A stretch of DNA of 64,000 nucleotides from NCBI GenBank assembly GCA_039028975.1, contig JBCCHB010000074.1, forward strand, positions 1 to 64,000. Direction: 5' to 3'. Of the stretch, positions 41,677 to 50,237 are shown one piece after another (the first letter of the stretch is position 1; every line of letters starts with the position of its first letter). The DNA is from JAHBNG01 sp039028975 (lineage in GTDB: Bacteria > Chloroflexota > Anaerolineae > Caldilineales > Caldilineaceae). The position numbers and the translations under genes were made by a program. The notes below the pieces were generated by a model. That model was given only the letters and a program-made list of their open reading frames with translations, had not been told where the DNA came from and did no database searches.

Positions 41677-42696
41677 TTATGCACTTTTTTCGCTGAGCGT
41701 GGAGGCTTCAGCCTGATTCTGAGCAGTTGAAAAATCACGCCAAGACAACTCATGGCGCCAAAAGTAGTAGGCCCCAACGAGTGTAACCGGAACCCAAAGT
41801 GCTACATGCAATGTCAGCGTATAGCTTGTGGCCAAGCTGCGTTCCACACCGTAAGCAGAGAGAACCTCGATGCCAGGACCGTCGAAGGTACCTAAATGGC
41901 CAGGCGAAGCGGGCAGCGTCGTGGCGATGTTGACGATCCCATTCATCAGCATAAGAGCCAAAAAACTGACGCTAAAGGAGAAAGCATGCATAACGAACCA
42001 ATATTTGACTGTCTCCATAAGCCAGATAACAATGCTGGTGGCAAAGATCATCAGCACATCATATCCACTGCTTAAGCTACCAATCCCCTCCATAAATCGA
42101 TTATAAATATTATCCAGCGGCTGACGAATCCGGCTCGGTAAGAATCGATCGGCAATCCAAGTATAGACGAATGCCATTCTATCTGGCTGAACAGCCATCC
42201 ATACAAACAAGCCCAACGCAATCACAAAGGCTACGGTTAAAAGAATGACCATGGTACGGAACTGTTCTGGTAACGGAGCAAATGGAAGGGCAAGAAAGAC
42301 AAAGAGAAGCATGACTAAGCCATCAAAGATACGCTCAATAAAGACAGTGGTTAAGCTAGACGTAAATGGGATATTTTCCTGATTACGCAGCACATAAGAA
42401 CGGATAAATTCACCTGCTCGTAGCGGGTAGACATTATTGCCAAAATAACCGATGCAGATAAGAGGGTACAACCTAGCCAATGGAATGGATTTTAGATGGC
42501 GTAGGGCGTAGTGCCAGCGCCATGCCCTAGCCCACAGCCCCACAAAATAGACCGCTACACCTGGGATAATCCACCAGTAGTTTGCATGGCGTAGGGATGA
42601 CCAGACCTCACCAAAGTGGAGGCCCGGTAGAACCAAAAAATAGATAAAGAGCAGGCTAATACCTAGCCCAATAATGATCTGTACGTTGCGATTCAT
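41677..42696 (-). CDS. UPF0104/lysylphosphatidylglycerol synthase-type membrane protein
   Basis: This 339-residue protein has about eight transmembrane helices. Family landmarks are RAWRWHYAL, GYFGNNVYPLRAGEFIRSYVL, FIERIFDGLVMLL and TTLPASPGHLGTFDGPG. It matches the flippase-like membrane domain (TIGR00374) without the aminoacyl-transfer domain, so lipid or glycolipid flipping is possible but not established. The ATG at 42696 is preferred to the TTG nine codons upstream. It lies near ugd, GT2 and rfbD, which are consistent with envelope biogenesis. Confidence 0.9.
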   Translation of the reverse strand: MNRNVQIIIGLGISLLFIYFLVLPGLHFGEVWSSLRHANYWWIIPGVAVYFVGLWARAWRWHYALRHLKSIPLARLYPLICIGYFGNNVYPLRAGEFIRSYVLRNQENIPFTSSLTTVFIERIFDGLVMLLFVFLALPFAPLPEQFRTMVILLTVAFVIALGLFVWMAVQPDRMAFVYTWIADRFLPSRIRQPLDNIYNRFMEGIGSLSSGYDVLMIFATSIVIWLMETVKYWFVMHAFSFSVSFLALMLMNGIVNIATTLPASPGHLGTFDGPGIEVLSAYGVERSLATSYTLTLHVALWVPVTLVGAYYFWRHELSWRDFSTAQNQAEASTLSEKSA

Positions 42697-42788
42697 ATTA
42701 AATATGCTTGTACGATTAAACAAACAAAATCACCCCTTCAGGAAAGTCTCTGCCCAATTGGACATACGTTTTCATGAGGAGTGATTTG

Positions 42789-42876
42789 TAGTTAAACTCA
42801 GTAACTTTGAAAACAGGCGTTTTCCTAAGTTCTACCAAAGAGGCCAAATACCTGTTTTCAAATGGAGTTAAATATA
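42789..42876 (+). repeat. Interspersed hairpin repeat, family A subtype with CAGG arms
   Basis: Arms TTTGAAAACAGG (42806-42817) and CCTGTTTTCAAA (42851-42862) pair perfectly. The outer ends are TTAAACTC and GAGTTAAATATA. It lies between the flippase-like gene and the SWIM gene. Confidence 0.75.
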
Positions 42877-42946
42877 GATGATTGTAATTGGACCGTACTT
42901 GGGTTTCCTGGCGAAGCTGAGGCGAAATACGGTTCTATATGGCTAT

Positions 42947-43195
42947 CTATCCTACTCGAATCACGGCTGTTTCCACGGCATCACCCATGATCTCTTCCAT
43001 GGCCATAACATGTGCACAGATATTTCGGAGGGTAAATTCTTCGCATGTACAGTGCCATATGCCACGTTCGTAAGTTACGGTATGTTCATCATGTTCACCA
43101 TGGAGGACCACCTCAAAACTATTGACATGAATGCGTTGATCCTTCTCTTCTGCATATTGTCGAGCCTTCAGAATTCGATTTGCTATTGAGTCCAT
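42947..43195 (-). CDS. Small SWIM zinc-finger protein
   Basis: This 82-residue protein ends in a SWIM motif, CTCEEFTLRNICAHVMAME (CxCx8CxH), that binds zinc and in other proteins contacts DNA or protein. The N-terminal half is helical and charged (MDSIANRILKARQYAEEKDQR) followed by beta strands (FEVVLHGEHDEHTVTY). The ATG at 43195 follows AGGAAGAACAGGAT; an upstream extension to 43285 is considered non-coding. Stand-alone SWIM proteins are common in Chloroflexota and haloarchaea with unknown roles. Confidence 0.8.
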   Translation of the reverse strand: MDSIANRILKARQYAEEKDQRIHVNSFEVVLHGEHDEHTVTYERGIWHCTCEEFTLRNICAHVMAMEEIMGDAVETAVIRVG

Positions 43196-43483
43196 ATCCT
43201 GTTCTTCCTTTATATGTGTGTGACATGAATAAGAAGTGCTCATAATCCCCAATGCTAGCGAACAGCTACGGGTCCCAGATATCACAGTGAGCGTTAGTCT
43301 TCACCTATCACTCGAATCAGTCGTTAGGGGGTACGATCTTTGCTGCAGATTAGTGAGCGATGCAGAATAGCAAGAGATATTTCAGACTTCTAGCTTTTGG
43401 GTTTCTGATACTGTGCCTGTTTAGCAACCGAATAATTTGCCCATACCCTCTTTGGTTGGACAAATTATATAGAACTCACCAGA

Positions 43484-43560
43484 TTATACTGCGGTCGATT
43501 TGAAAACATTCGTTTTCCTTATCTGGCCACCTATACCGGATTTAAAAAGGGCTAAGTATA
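43484..43560 (-). repeat. Interspersed repeat, family A, reversed copy
   Basis: TATACTGCGGTCGATTTGAAAAC at its left is the reverse of the family A right end, and the right side (GGATTTAAAAAGGGCTAAGTATA) is a diverged left end. The centre, AACATTCGTTTTCC, is shortened. Confidence 0.6.
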
Positions 43561-43611
43561 GATTATGGGCAATTGGAACAAGCTGCTGCGATGTAAATGC
43601 TGCATAAAAAG

Positions 43612-43644
43612 AAAACACCCAGACAACGCGCGCCTGGGTGTTTT
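43612..43644. terminator. Intrinsic terminator hairpin
   Basis: AAAACACCCAG (43612-43622) and CTGGGTGTTTT (43634-43644) form an 11-base stem with a GC-rich loop and T/A tracts on both strands. Its position, downstream of the minus-strand cyanophycinase-like gene (stop near 43910), suits termination of that transcript. Confidence 0.8.
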
Positions 43645-43909
43645 CATATAGAATAAGAATCTGACTCTATTTGAAGTATTTTCATCATATGAATATCCTT
43701 CACTTAGAATGGAACCATACAACCTACGCAAAAAAGCTGAAACAAAATACATTTCTACAGATTTGCCGTCTCGAAGCCTCAGCGCCCGAGATTAAGGTGT
43801 ATTATAGATCTTTTTTGTTGAATTGTCAATACACAGAAAAATTCAATCTACACGCATGCGGTGTTCATGCTGAAAAGCGGTCGGAACGATATTGTGAGGA
43901 GAACGTTTT

Positions 43910-44614
43910 TTACAACAAAAAGGAGTATCCTGACATGTAAATACTTGCGAATGAAAGAGAACGATCTTCCGGTCGGTAGAGGGTTACGCCGCCAGCCCCG
44001 TAAGCCCTCCACTGGCCATTATCACCATCGTCAATCAGCCCGGTCTGTTCATCAATCCCAATCAACAAGGCATCAGGAAGGTGGCTACGTAGTTCAGCGG
44101 CCCAACGTTTCCCATAAGTGTTGTGATGGGGCAGGACGCAGCTATTAGGCACGAGTCCAAGCCCTGCTACAATCTCATTTGCGCCTGGATTGTAGTAGAA
44201 TTCACAGAGTACCATGGCCCCAGCGCTGCTGCCTGAAATGACCGCACCACCACTGTATGCCTGCTGCATAGCCTGCCATGCATCGCTTCCTGCAAGCGTT
44301 TGCCCCAGGTAGCGAGGAAAACCGCCCAACAAATAGATGAGCTTGGCTTCCTCTAGCGAATGGATAATCGTAGGATCATTGGCTGACCGCTCATCGATAA
44401 GTGGCAGGACCGTTACATTGGACGCACCAAGCTTTTGAAACCACCGCTTCCCATTGTTGCCCGCCCGCTCATGATTGTTATCTGCTGCTGCGGCCGTTGG
44501 GATAATACAAATTGGCACACCAACACCACCAGCTAATTCCATGCTGCGTATATCTGGCAGCATCATCTGACCGCCAAATTCTGAACCACCTTCCAATACA
44601 ATATGCCCCTTCAT
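43910..44614 (-). CDS. Cyanophycinase-like S51 peptidase
   Basis: This 234-residue Ser hydrolase is related to cyanophycinase/dipeptidase E. It has GHIVLEGGSEFGG at the start, PTAAAADNNHE, IYLLGGFPRYLGQTL, and nucleophile Ser in ISGSSAGAMVLCEF, followed by LGLVPNSCVLPHHNTYGKRW and IGIDEQTGLI. It is shorter than true cyanophycinases and probably cleaves small Asp-containing or isoaspartyl peptides; no cyanophycin synthetase is present in the window. GGAGGCAG precedes the ATG at 44614; an upstream extension is rejected. Confidence 0.88.
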   Translation of the reverse strand: MKGHIVLEGGSEFGGQMMLPDIRSMELAGGVGVPICIIPTAAAADNNHERAGNNGKRWFQKLGASNVTVLPLIDERSANDPTIIHSLEEAKLIYLLGGFPRYLGQTLAGSDAWQAMQQAYSGGAVISGSSAGAMVLCEFYYNPGANEIVAGLGLVPNSCVLPHHNTYGKRWAAELRSHLPDALLIGIDEQTGLIDDGDNGQWRAYGAGGVTLYRPEDRSLSFASIYMSGYSFLL

Positions 44615-44747
44615 AATCTGCCTCCTGTTGTATTCTGTGATTATATCTGGAATGCTATGATTTAGCGACAATTTTTCGGCGACAATTCACGTTATCAAGA
44701 GTAATCAAGTATAATGTACCTCTTCTCTCGAGACTATCGCTCTCTCC

Positions 44748-44841
44748 ATATACTTCGCCAGAAAAGTCGTGTCCCGACTTTTGACCAATCCATTCTGAGA
44801 ATTTTCGAGAAGAGAGGACAGAATTTTTCTGGCCATCTATA
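44748..44841 (-). repeat. Interspersed hairpin repeat, family C, copy 3 (reversed)
   Basis: The sequence reads as the reverse complement of the 3767 and 54845 copies: ATATACTTCGCCAGAAAAGT at its left, TTTTTCTGGCCATCTATA at its right. It abuts a family A element and the two share the TATA at 44838-44841. Confidence 0.8.
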
Positions 44842-44921
44842 CTGTGGTCGATTTGAAAATCGTTATTTTCTACAGCTCTATTCGCTTGACAAACAACAGT
44901 TTCCAAGCAGAGCTGAACATA
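44838..44921 (-). repeat. Interspersed repeat, family A, reversed copy abutting family C
   Basis: TATACTGTGGTCGATTTGAAAA is the family A right end reversed, and the left-end equivalent AGCAGAGCTGAACATA closes it. It is closest to copy 2 at 5977. It lies directly upstream of the BKACE gene (start 44948), so it may carry or disturb that promoter. Confidence 0.75.
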
Positions 44922-44947
44922 GATGATTTACCCAAAAGAGGATACTC

Positions 44948-45886
44948 ATGGCCAAAAAAGTAATTATCACCTGTGCTGTTACTGGTGCATCGTTTACACC
45001 CACCATGTCGCCCCACCTACCATACACGCCTAATGACATTGTCAATCAGGCTGTGGAGGCCTATGACGCGGGGGCGGCCGTTCTACACGTTCATGCCCGA
45101 GATCCCCAAACGGGAGAACCATCGGCTGATCCAGAGCTGTTTCGTTCCTACGTAGCTCAGATAAAGGAGCGTACAGAGAACGCCATTATCAGCTTGACGA
45201 CGGGGGGTGCGACGGGCCAGTCCATTGAAGAGCGGCTTAACGTTATCAAAGTACTGCAGCCAGAACTCTGCACCTGCAATCTCGGGACCTTAAACTATGG
45301 TGGCTTCCCCATGATTCCTAAGTATCAAGGTCAGTGGAAACATGACTGGGAAGAACCGTTTTTGGAAATGACCCGCCGAGAGCCATTTGTCAATAACTTT
45401 TCCGACATCGAGTATATGCTCAAGGTGCTGACCAACGAGACTGGTACCCGATTTGAGTTCGAGGCTTATGATCTTGGCCATCTCTACACGCTAGCCTACT
45501 ACTTGGATATGGGGCTGGTCAAGCCGCCGATCTTCATCCAATTTGTCATGGGGACCTTTGGTGGCCTGGGTGCGGATATGATCGACAACTTGGTCTACAT
45601 GCGTCAGACGGCCCAACGCCTCCTGGGGAACGAGTTGGAGTGGTCTGTGTTGGGCGGCGGACGTTACCAGGTCAATATGGTGACGGCTGGTGCGCTCATG
45701 GGTAGCCACGTTCGGGTAGGGCTGGAAGATAGCCTCTATCTGGAAAAGGGCAAGCTGGCCGAAAGTAACGCCCAGCAAGTAGCCAAGGTCAAGCGTATTT
45801 TAGGTGAACTTTCCCTGGATACGGCCACTTCCTTAGAAGCTCGTAAAACGTTGGAGCTGAAGGGAATCGAGAACGTGGGATTTTAG
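44948..45886 (+). CDS. BKACE-family beta-keto acid cleavage enzyme
   Basis: This 312-residue TIM-barrel, metal-dependent enzyme condenses a beta-keto acid with acetyl-CoA to give acetoacetate and an acyl-CoA. It has VIITCAVTGASFTPTMSPHL, metal-binding AAVLHVHARDPQTGEPSAD, LTTGGATGQSIEERL and VLGGGRYQVNMVTAGALMGSHVRVGLEDSLYL. The substrate is set by context: the next gene is carnitine-dehydrogenase-like, so it may cleave dehydrocarnitine, as CdhC does in Pseudomonas. A GAGG-type ribosome-binding site precedes the ATG. Confidence 0.9.
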   Translation: MAKKVIITCAVTGASFTPTMSPHLPYTPNDIVNQAVEAYDAGAAVLHVHARDPQTGEPSADPELFRSYVAQIKERTENAIISLTTGGATGQSIEERLNVIKVLQPELCTCNLGTLNYGGFPMIPKYQGQWKHDWEEPFLEMTRREPFVNNFSDIEYMLKVLTNETGTRFEFEAYDLGHLYTLAYYLDMGLVKPPIFIQFVMGTFGGLGADMIDNLVYMRQTAQRLLGNELEWSVLGGGRYQVNMVTAGALMGSHVRVGLEDSLYLEKGKLAESNAQQVAKVKRILGELSLDTATSLEARKTLELKGIENVGF

Positions 45887-45906
45887 AACATAGGATTTTA
45901 GATTGT

Positions 45907-46865
45907 ATGTCTGAAATAAACAACATCACCCACATTGGCATTGTTGGCACTGGCACCATTGGCGGTGGCTGGGTAGCCCACTTTTTGCGCAATGGGTTAC
46001 AGGTCCAGGCTTGGGATCCAGCAGCGGATGCAGAAGAGAAGCTGCGCCAACGGATCGCCAATGTGTGGCCTGTATTAGAGCGGCTAGAGCTGCACCCAGA
46101 TGCCTCGCCAGAGAATTTGACCTTTGGGGCCACGCTTGAGGAAGCTGTGAGTGGTGTCCACTTTGTCCAAGAGAGCACGCCCGAGCGGTTGCCCACCAAG
46201 GTTGCAACGCTACAAGAGATCGATGGGGCTTGTCCTCTTGAGACCATCATTGCCAACAGCACATCTGGGTATTTGATGAATGCGATGGCCGTCGAGTGCC
46301 AGTATCCTGAGCGATGCGTGGTGGCCCACCCTTTTAATCCACCTTACCTCATACCGCTGGTAGAGGTAGTGGCTGGCCCCCAAACCAGCCCGAAAGTGCA
46401 TCAGGACGCGGTCGATTTTTATCGCGCGACAGGCAAACAGCCCCTGAAACTCAACAAAGAGGTGCCTGGCTTTGTGGCAGATCGCCTGATGGAAGCCGTG
46501 TGGAGAGAGAGTCTCCACATGATCAACAATGACATGGCTACGGTTGAGGAGATAGATACGGCTATGCGCTATGGTCCTGGGCCACGTTGGGCCATGATGG
46601 GCCGTTGACCGTTCTACATTTAGGCGGTGGCGAAGGCGGTGTGGCTCACCTGATCCACCAATTTGGCCCCTCGCTCGAAGCTCCGTGGACCTTCCTGGAT
46701 GCGCCCAAATTAACTGATGAACTGAATCGAAATGTCATCGATGGCTGTGATGTGTTAACTGACGGGCGCAGCATCCGTGAACTGGAATCTGAACGAGATG
46801 AGCTGCTGATTCAGATGCTTGAGATACTGGAGCAGAGCAAGCTCTGGCATATTGGAAGAAAATAG
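45907..46865 (+). pseudogene. L-carnitine/3-hydroxyacyl-CoA dehydrogenase-like gene split by a frameshift
   Basis: The first frame, 45907-46608, encodes IGIVGTGTIGGGWVAHFL (NAD loop), HPFNPPYLIPLVEVVAGP and VPGFVADRLMEAVWRESLHM, then stops just after PGPRWAMMG. The conserved continuation of carnitine dehydrogenases (GPLTVLHLGGGEGGVAHLIH, LTDELNRNVIDG, SIRELESERDELL) is present in the +1 frame to 46865. The break is at a GGG run (46599-46601); one extra G restores a single 319-codon protein. As read, the enzyme is truncated before its C-terminal helices. It could be a true pseudogene, phase variation in a short G-run, or a sequencing error. It starts 20 bases after the BKACE gene. Confidence 0.85.
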
Positions 46866-46888
46866 AGAGAGCAAAACCTTGAGATGGA

Positions 46889-46938
46889 TGGCACTTTATT
46901 CGTTTCGGCAACCGGAAAGCCTTGCTGAAAAAGTGCCA
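46889..46938. terminator. Imperfect inverted repeat between convergent genes
   Basis: TGGCACTT (46889-46896) and AAGTGCCA (46931-46938) pair, extended by TTC/GAA after a bulge. The T/A-rich flanks and convergent gene ends (46865 plus, 46992 minus) make a bidirectional terminator plausible. Confidence 0.35.
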
Positions 46939-46991
46939 GTCATGCCCAGCCAACCCTTAATTCGTAACAATGCTGAAGTCTCTTTATCCCA

Positions 46992-48083
46992 TTAGCTTGA
47001 TGAAGAGAAGGGTAACGTAAAGTAAAAAATTGACCCTTGATTGGGTTTCGATTCGACCCAAATTCGCCCCCCGTGCCGGTCAAGGATTCTCTTGCAGATG
47101 GCTAAACCAATGCCAACCCCATGATCGTCTCCTTTATGTAGGCGTTGGAACGGATCAAAGATACGCTCCATATAGCCGACATCGATGCCTATTCCATTGT
47201 CCTGTACAGAGAAGACCCATTCGCTGCTGACGTGCTCCGCTTCGATATGTATCTGTGGGGATGATTTGCTGCGAAATTTGATTGCGTTCAGAATCAGGTG
47301 CCGAAAGAGCTGGAGCAATTGTACAGTATCGCCCTCTACGGTAGGTAGGAGGCCATGAGTTATCTCTGCCTTACCTTCCTGAATCGTCGATGATAGGTTG
47401 GCCAACGTCTGTGCAAGAATTTCCTGGCTATCTACTGCTTCAAGCACAACGCCCCAGGTAGCTGTACGTGTATAAGCAAGTTGAGCATCACTCAAGGCCC
47501 GCACCCGCTGCGATGCAGAAACAATATCCGCGATAAGGGTCTTACTCGTTGTGCCAATTCGTTCACCAAGGCGCTCTTCTAGCTGGGCCAACTGTTGAGC
47601 AATGATCTGAAGCGACTGTTGCATATCGGTAGAGACCATGTAGGCAAACTGCTCCATATCTGCTGCGGATTGAGCGACCACCACTTCAGCTCGTTTGCGT
47701 TCAATGGCGTAACGGATGGCCCGAGCTAGTAGGCTTGGGTTTACCTCTCCCTTAAACAAATAATCCTGCGCACCCTCATGGAGGGCGTCTACGGCCATAT
47801 CTTCATCATCCAAACCTGTCAGCACGACAACAGGCAATGCTGGTGCCTCTTGTTGTACCTGAGTAAATGTCTCCACTCCATGACCATCTGGCAAGGAAAA
47901 ATCGAGCAAGATAATGTCAAAGTGTTCCTGCTCAAGGCGCTCGAGTCCATGGGCAAGCCGCTCTACGTGGGTTACACCAAAGCGACCTGCTGATTCAGGA
48001 AGCTCAGTTAGCATCTCTTTTATCAAGAACGCATCGTCAGCGTTGTCTTCAATGAGTAAAATTGAAATTATACTCTGTTTCAA
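46992..48083 (-). CDS. Response regulator-histidine kinase hybrid lacking the phospho-acceptor His
   Basis: This 363-residue protein has an N-terminal receiver (ILLIEDNADDAF, phospho-acceptor Asp in IILLDFSLPDGHG, VVVLTG, Lys in YLFKG), then a HisKA-like helix pair, then an HATPase_c domain (NAIKFR, DNGIGIDVGYMERIF, GVGIGLAICKRI, FYFTLPF). In the helix where its neighbour has FAYVASHDLQEPL, this protein has FAYMVSTDMQQSL, so the phosphorylatable His is Thr. The start is taken as the TTG at 48083, preceded by AGGAGG and overlapping the previous stop as TTGA; an ATG start at 48122 would overlap further. It is probably a receiver-regulated phosphatase or allosteric partner. Confidence 0.88.
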   Translation of the reverse strand: MKQSIISILLIEDNADDAFLIKEMLTELPESAGRFGVTHVERLAHGLERLEQEHFDIILLDFSLPDGHGVETFTQVQQEAPALPVVVLTGLDDEDMAVDALHEGAQDYLFKGEVNPSLLARAIRYAIERKRAEVVVAQSAADMEQFAYMVSTDMQQSLQIIAQQLAQLEERLGERIGTTSKTLIADIVSASQRVRALSDAQLAYTRTATWGVVLEAVDSQEILAQTLANLSSTIQEGKAEITHGLLPTVEGDTVQLLQLFRHLILNAIKFRSKSSPQIHIEAEHVSSEWVFSVQDNGIGIDVGYMERIFDPFQRLHKGDDHGVGIGLAICKRILDRHGGRIWVESKPNQGSIFYFTLPFSSSS

Positions 48084-48535
48084 CGGGTTCCCTCCTGAGG
48101 CAATTTGACGATAGTCATCCAAAAATCTTCAATCATTTTGACCACCCGAATAAACTGATTTAGGTCAACAGGTTTGGTGATGTAGCAATTTGCGTGTAGT
48201 GCATAGGCTTTGAGTATATCCTCATCTGCCTCGGAGGTGGTCAACACAACGACAGGGATCAACTTGAGGCTGGCATCGGTCTTGATCTCTGCCAGCACCT
48301 CGCGTCCATCTTTTTTTGGTAGATTGAGGTCAAGTAGGATTAGATCGGGGCGGGGAACATCTGTGTACCTCCCCTGACGACGTAAAAAGGCCAGCCCCTC
48401 TACACCATCTTGAACAACATTCAAATTCACGTGGACTTTTGTCTCAACGAGCGCTTCCTGGGTTAGGAGAATGTCATCTGGGTTATCCTCGAACATTAAA
48501 ACCTCTATAGGACGCCCCATCGCGTTGTGCCTCAT
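48080..48535 (-). CDS. Rcp1-type single-domain response regulator
   Basis: This 151-residue receiver has VLMFEDNPDDILL (acidic pair), phospho-acceptor Asp in LILLDLNLPKKDG, the switch residue in VVVLTTSEAD and Lys in YITKPVDL. The pattern resembles Rcp1 and related receivers that serve bacteriophytochrome-type kinases. There is no output domain, so it relays phosphate or acts by protein contact. It lies 80 bases after the PAS kinase and overlaps the hybrid gene by TTGA, forming one operon. Confidence 0.93.
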   Translation of the reverse strand: MRHNAMGRPIEVLMFEDNPDDILLTQEALVETKVHVNLNVVQDGVEGLAFLRRQGRYTDVPRPDLILLDLNLPKKDGREVLAEIKTDASLKLIPVVVLTTSEADEDILKAYALHANCYITKPVDLNQFIRVVKMIEDFWMTIVKLPQEGTR

Positions 48536-48615
48536 TTCTCTATTTCCCTCACCAACATTTCGACCTATCGTAAATGGTTCCTTCTAATGGCCTCTCTACT
48601 CTCTGATTGAGCGTT

Positions 48616-50205
48616 TCATTTTGGCAGCGTAAAAAAGAACGTTGTTCCCCGTCCCACCTCTGACTTGACCCATATTCGACCGCCGTGATACTCAACGATC
48701 TTTTTGCACATAGCCAGACCAATCCCTGTTCCAGGATATTCAGTCCGGGTATGTAGCCGTTGGAAGATCAGGAAGATCCGATCGACATACTCAGATTCAA
48801 TGCCTATCCCGTTGTCACGCACGGAAAAGAGCCACTCGCTGCCTTTGGAAAGAGCAGCGATATGCACTTCTGGATGTTGGGTTCCGCGAAACTTAATGGC
48901 ATTACTCACCAAATTCTGTATGAGTTGACCCAGTAGGATAGCGTCTCCCTTAACAGTTGGCAATGAATCATATGCAACCGTAGCGTGGCTCTCTTCAATA
49001 ATAGGCGCTAGATCATTCAAGGTTTGGGCCACCAACTTTGAACAGTCTGTCATAATGAAAGGGGTGTCACGCCTTCCAACCCGTGAATAGGCTAGCAGCC
49101 CTTCGATCAGCCCCTTCATACGGTTTGCAGCAGCAACGGACCGTTCAATAAAGTTGACGGCTCGTTCGTCCAACTGATCGGCGTACCGTCTTTGCAGCAG
49201 CTGAATATAGCCAGTGATGGCCCTCAACGGCTCCTGAAGGTCGTGGGATGCCACATAAGCAAATTGCTCTAACTCAGCGTTGGAGCGAGCCAATTCATTT
49301 GCCGTCTTCTGAAGCTTCAGTTCGGCTTCTCTCCGTTGCGTAATGTCCCGACACATCCCCACCAAGCCAACAATTGAGCCATCCCTGCCGCGCAGCGGTA
49401 CTTTGGTGGTTGACAGCCACTGATTGGTGCCGTCAGATGGTATGGTCATCTCCTCTCTATCCACCAGCGACTCGCCAGATTGAATGATGATCTGCTCATC
49501 GGCGTAGTATTGCTTAACCAAGGCTTGGGGAAAATAATCGAAATCGGATCGACCAATGACCTCTTCCTGAGCATCGACGCCTAGAGCGTTTAAATGGGCC
49601 TGATTGTTTATTATAAATCGACTTTCCATGTCTTTGACAAATATATAGTCCGGTAGATTGTCAATCAGTGTACGTAAGAGATGGCGCTCTTTCTCAAGTG
49701 CCTCTGTGGCCTGCTTCTGTTTGGTGATATCAAGGACAAAAAGACGTATCTGGTTGGCATGAGCCTCGAGGTGAAAAGTGCGTTGATACCAACTATTGCC
49801 AGCATGGATCTCATCGATAAGCGATGGACCGACAGAGCCAGACGGAGAGACTTTGAGGGATGGCGCAGCCTCATCCTGCAAAACCTTCACAACCGCTTGA
49901 AGATCCTGGAGTATCGGGTGAGCTTTGGCGGGGTCGGATGGTCCAGGGTCGGATGGTCCAGGGTCGGATGGTCCAGGGTCGAGTGGTCCAGGGTCGGGTG
50001 GTCCAGGGTTGGGTGGTCCAGGGTCGGATGGTCCAGGGTTGGGTGAGCCAATGTTAGCTAGTTCTGGGAAGAGGTGAGTCGTTATAGGGTTTACTGCTTG
50101 AAGGTTGCCCGCAAAATCGAACGTGAACGCAGCACAAGGCTGCAAGGCTGGTTGAGAGGCCATGTTTGCCAACTCTTTTTGGAACGGTTGAGGGTTTTGG
50201 GACAT
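48616..50205 (-). CDS. PAS-domain sensor histidine kinase
   Basis: This 529-residue kinase has no transmembrane helix, so it is cytosolic. Residues about 65-95 form a Pro/Gly/Asp/Ser repeat, then comes a PAS-like segment (residues about 175-305: LIDNLPDYIFVKDMESRFI, GRSDFDYFPQ, DITQRREAE). HisKA follows (phospho-acceptor in FAYVASHDLQEPLRAI), then HATPase_c (NAIKFRG, DNGIGIESEYVDRIF, GTGIGLAMCKKI). The start at 50205 (MSQNPQ) avoids overlap with rarA; an in-frame start at 50277 exists. It heads the kinase-receiver-hybrid operon. Confidence 0.9.
   Translation of the reverse strand: MSQNPQPFQKELANMASQPALQPCAAFTFDFAGNLQAVNPITTHLFPELANIGSPNPGPSDPGPPNPGPPDPGPLDPGPSDPGPSDPGPSDPAKAHPILQDLQAVVKVLQDEAAPSLKVSPSGSVGPSLIDEIHAGNSWYQRTFHLEAHANQIRLFVLDITKQKQATEALEKERHLLRTLIDNLPDYIFVKDMESRFIINNQAHLNALGVDAQEEVIGRSDFDYFPQALVKQYYADEQIIIQSGESLVDREEMTIPSDGTNQWLSTTKVPLRGRDGSIVGLVGMCRDITQRREAELKLQKTANELARSNAELEQFAYVASHDLQEPLRAITGYIQLLQRRYADQLDERAVNFIERSVAAANRMKGLIEGLLAYSRVGRRDTPFIMTDCSKLVAQTLNDLAPIIEESHATVAYDSLPTVKGDAILLGQLIQNLVSNAIKFRGTQHPEVHIAALSKGSEWLFSVRDNGIGIESEYVDRIFLIFQRLHTRTEYPGTGIGLAMCKKIVEYHGGRIWVKSEVGRGTTFFFTLPK
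49928..50050. repeat. In-frame 15-base tandem repeat in the kinase gene
   Basis: About eight copies of a 15-base unit (GGTCGGATGGTCCAG on the plus strand) encode a repeated GPSDP/GPPNP/GPPDP pentapeptide on the minus strand. Units differ by one or two bases. The number of units is likely to vary between strains without breaking the frame, and would lengthen or shorten the linker before the PAS domain. Confidence 0.9.
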
Positions 50206-50237
50206 ATCTCTTCTGCTACAGTTATCTTGCACCGGCA

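Larger units (their letters stand above)
43196..43909. other. 0.7-kb spacer between SWIM and cyanophycinase-like genes
   Basis: No convincing gene; open frames at 43552-43752 and 43671-43940 have no domain or ribosome-binding site. It contains a family A repeat (43484-43560) and a terminator (43612-43644), listed separately. The rest is AT-rich. Confidence 0.55.

Noticed and set aside
43671..43940. 89-codon plus-strand frame before the cyanophycinase-like gene
   Set aside because: It runs antisense into the end of a real gene and lacks a ribosome-binding site or domain.
49928..50050. Tandem repeat read as a CRISPR-like array
   Set aside because: Units are 15 bases with no spacers and are in frame within a kinase gene.
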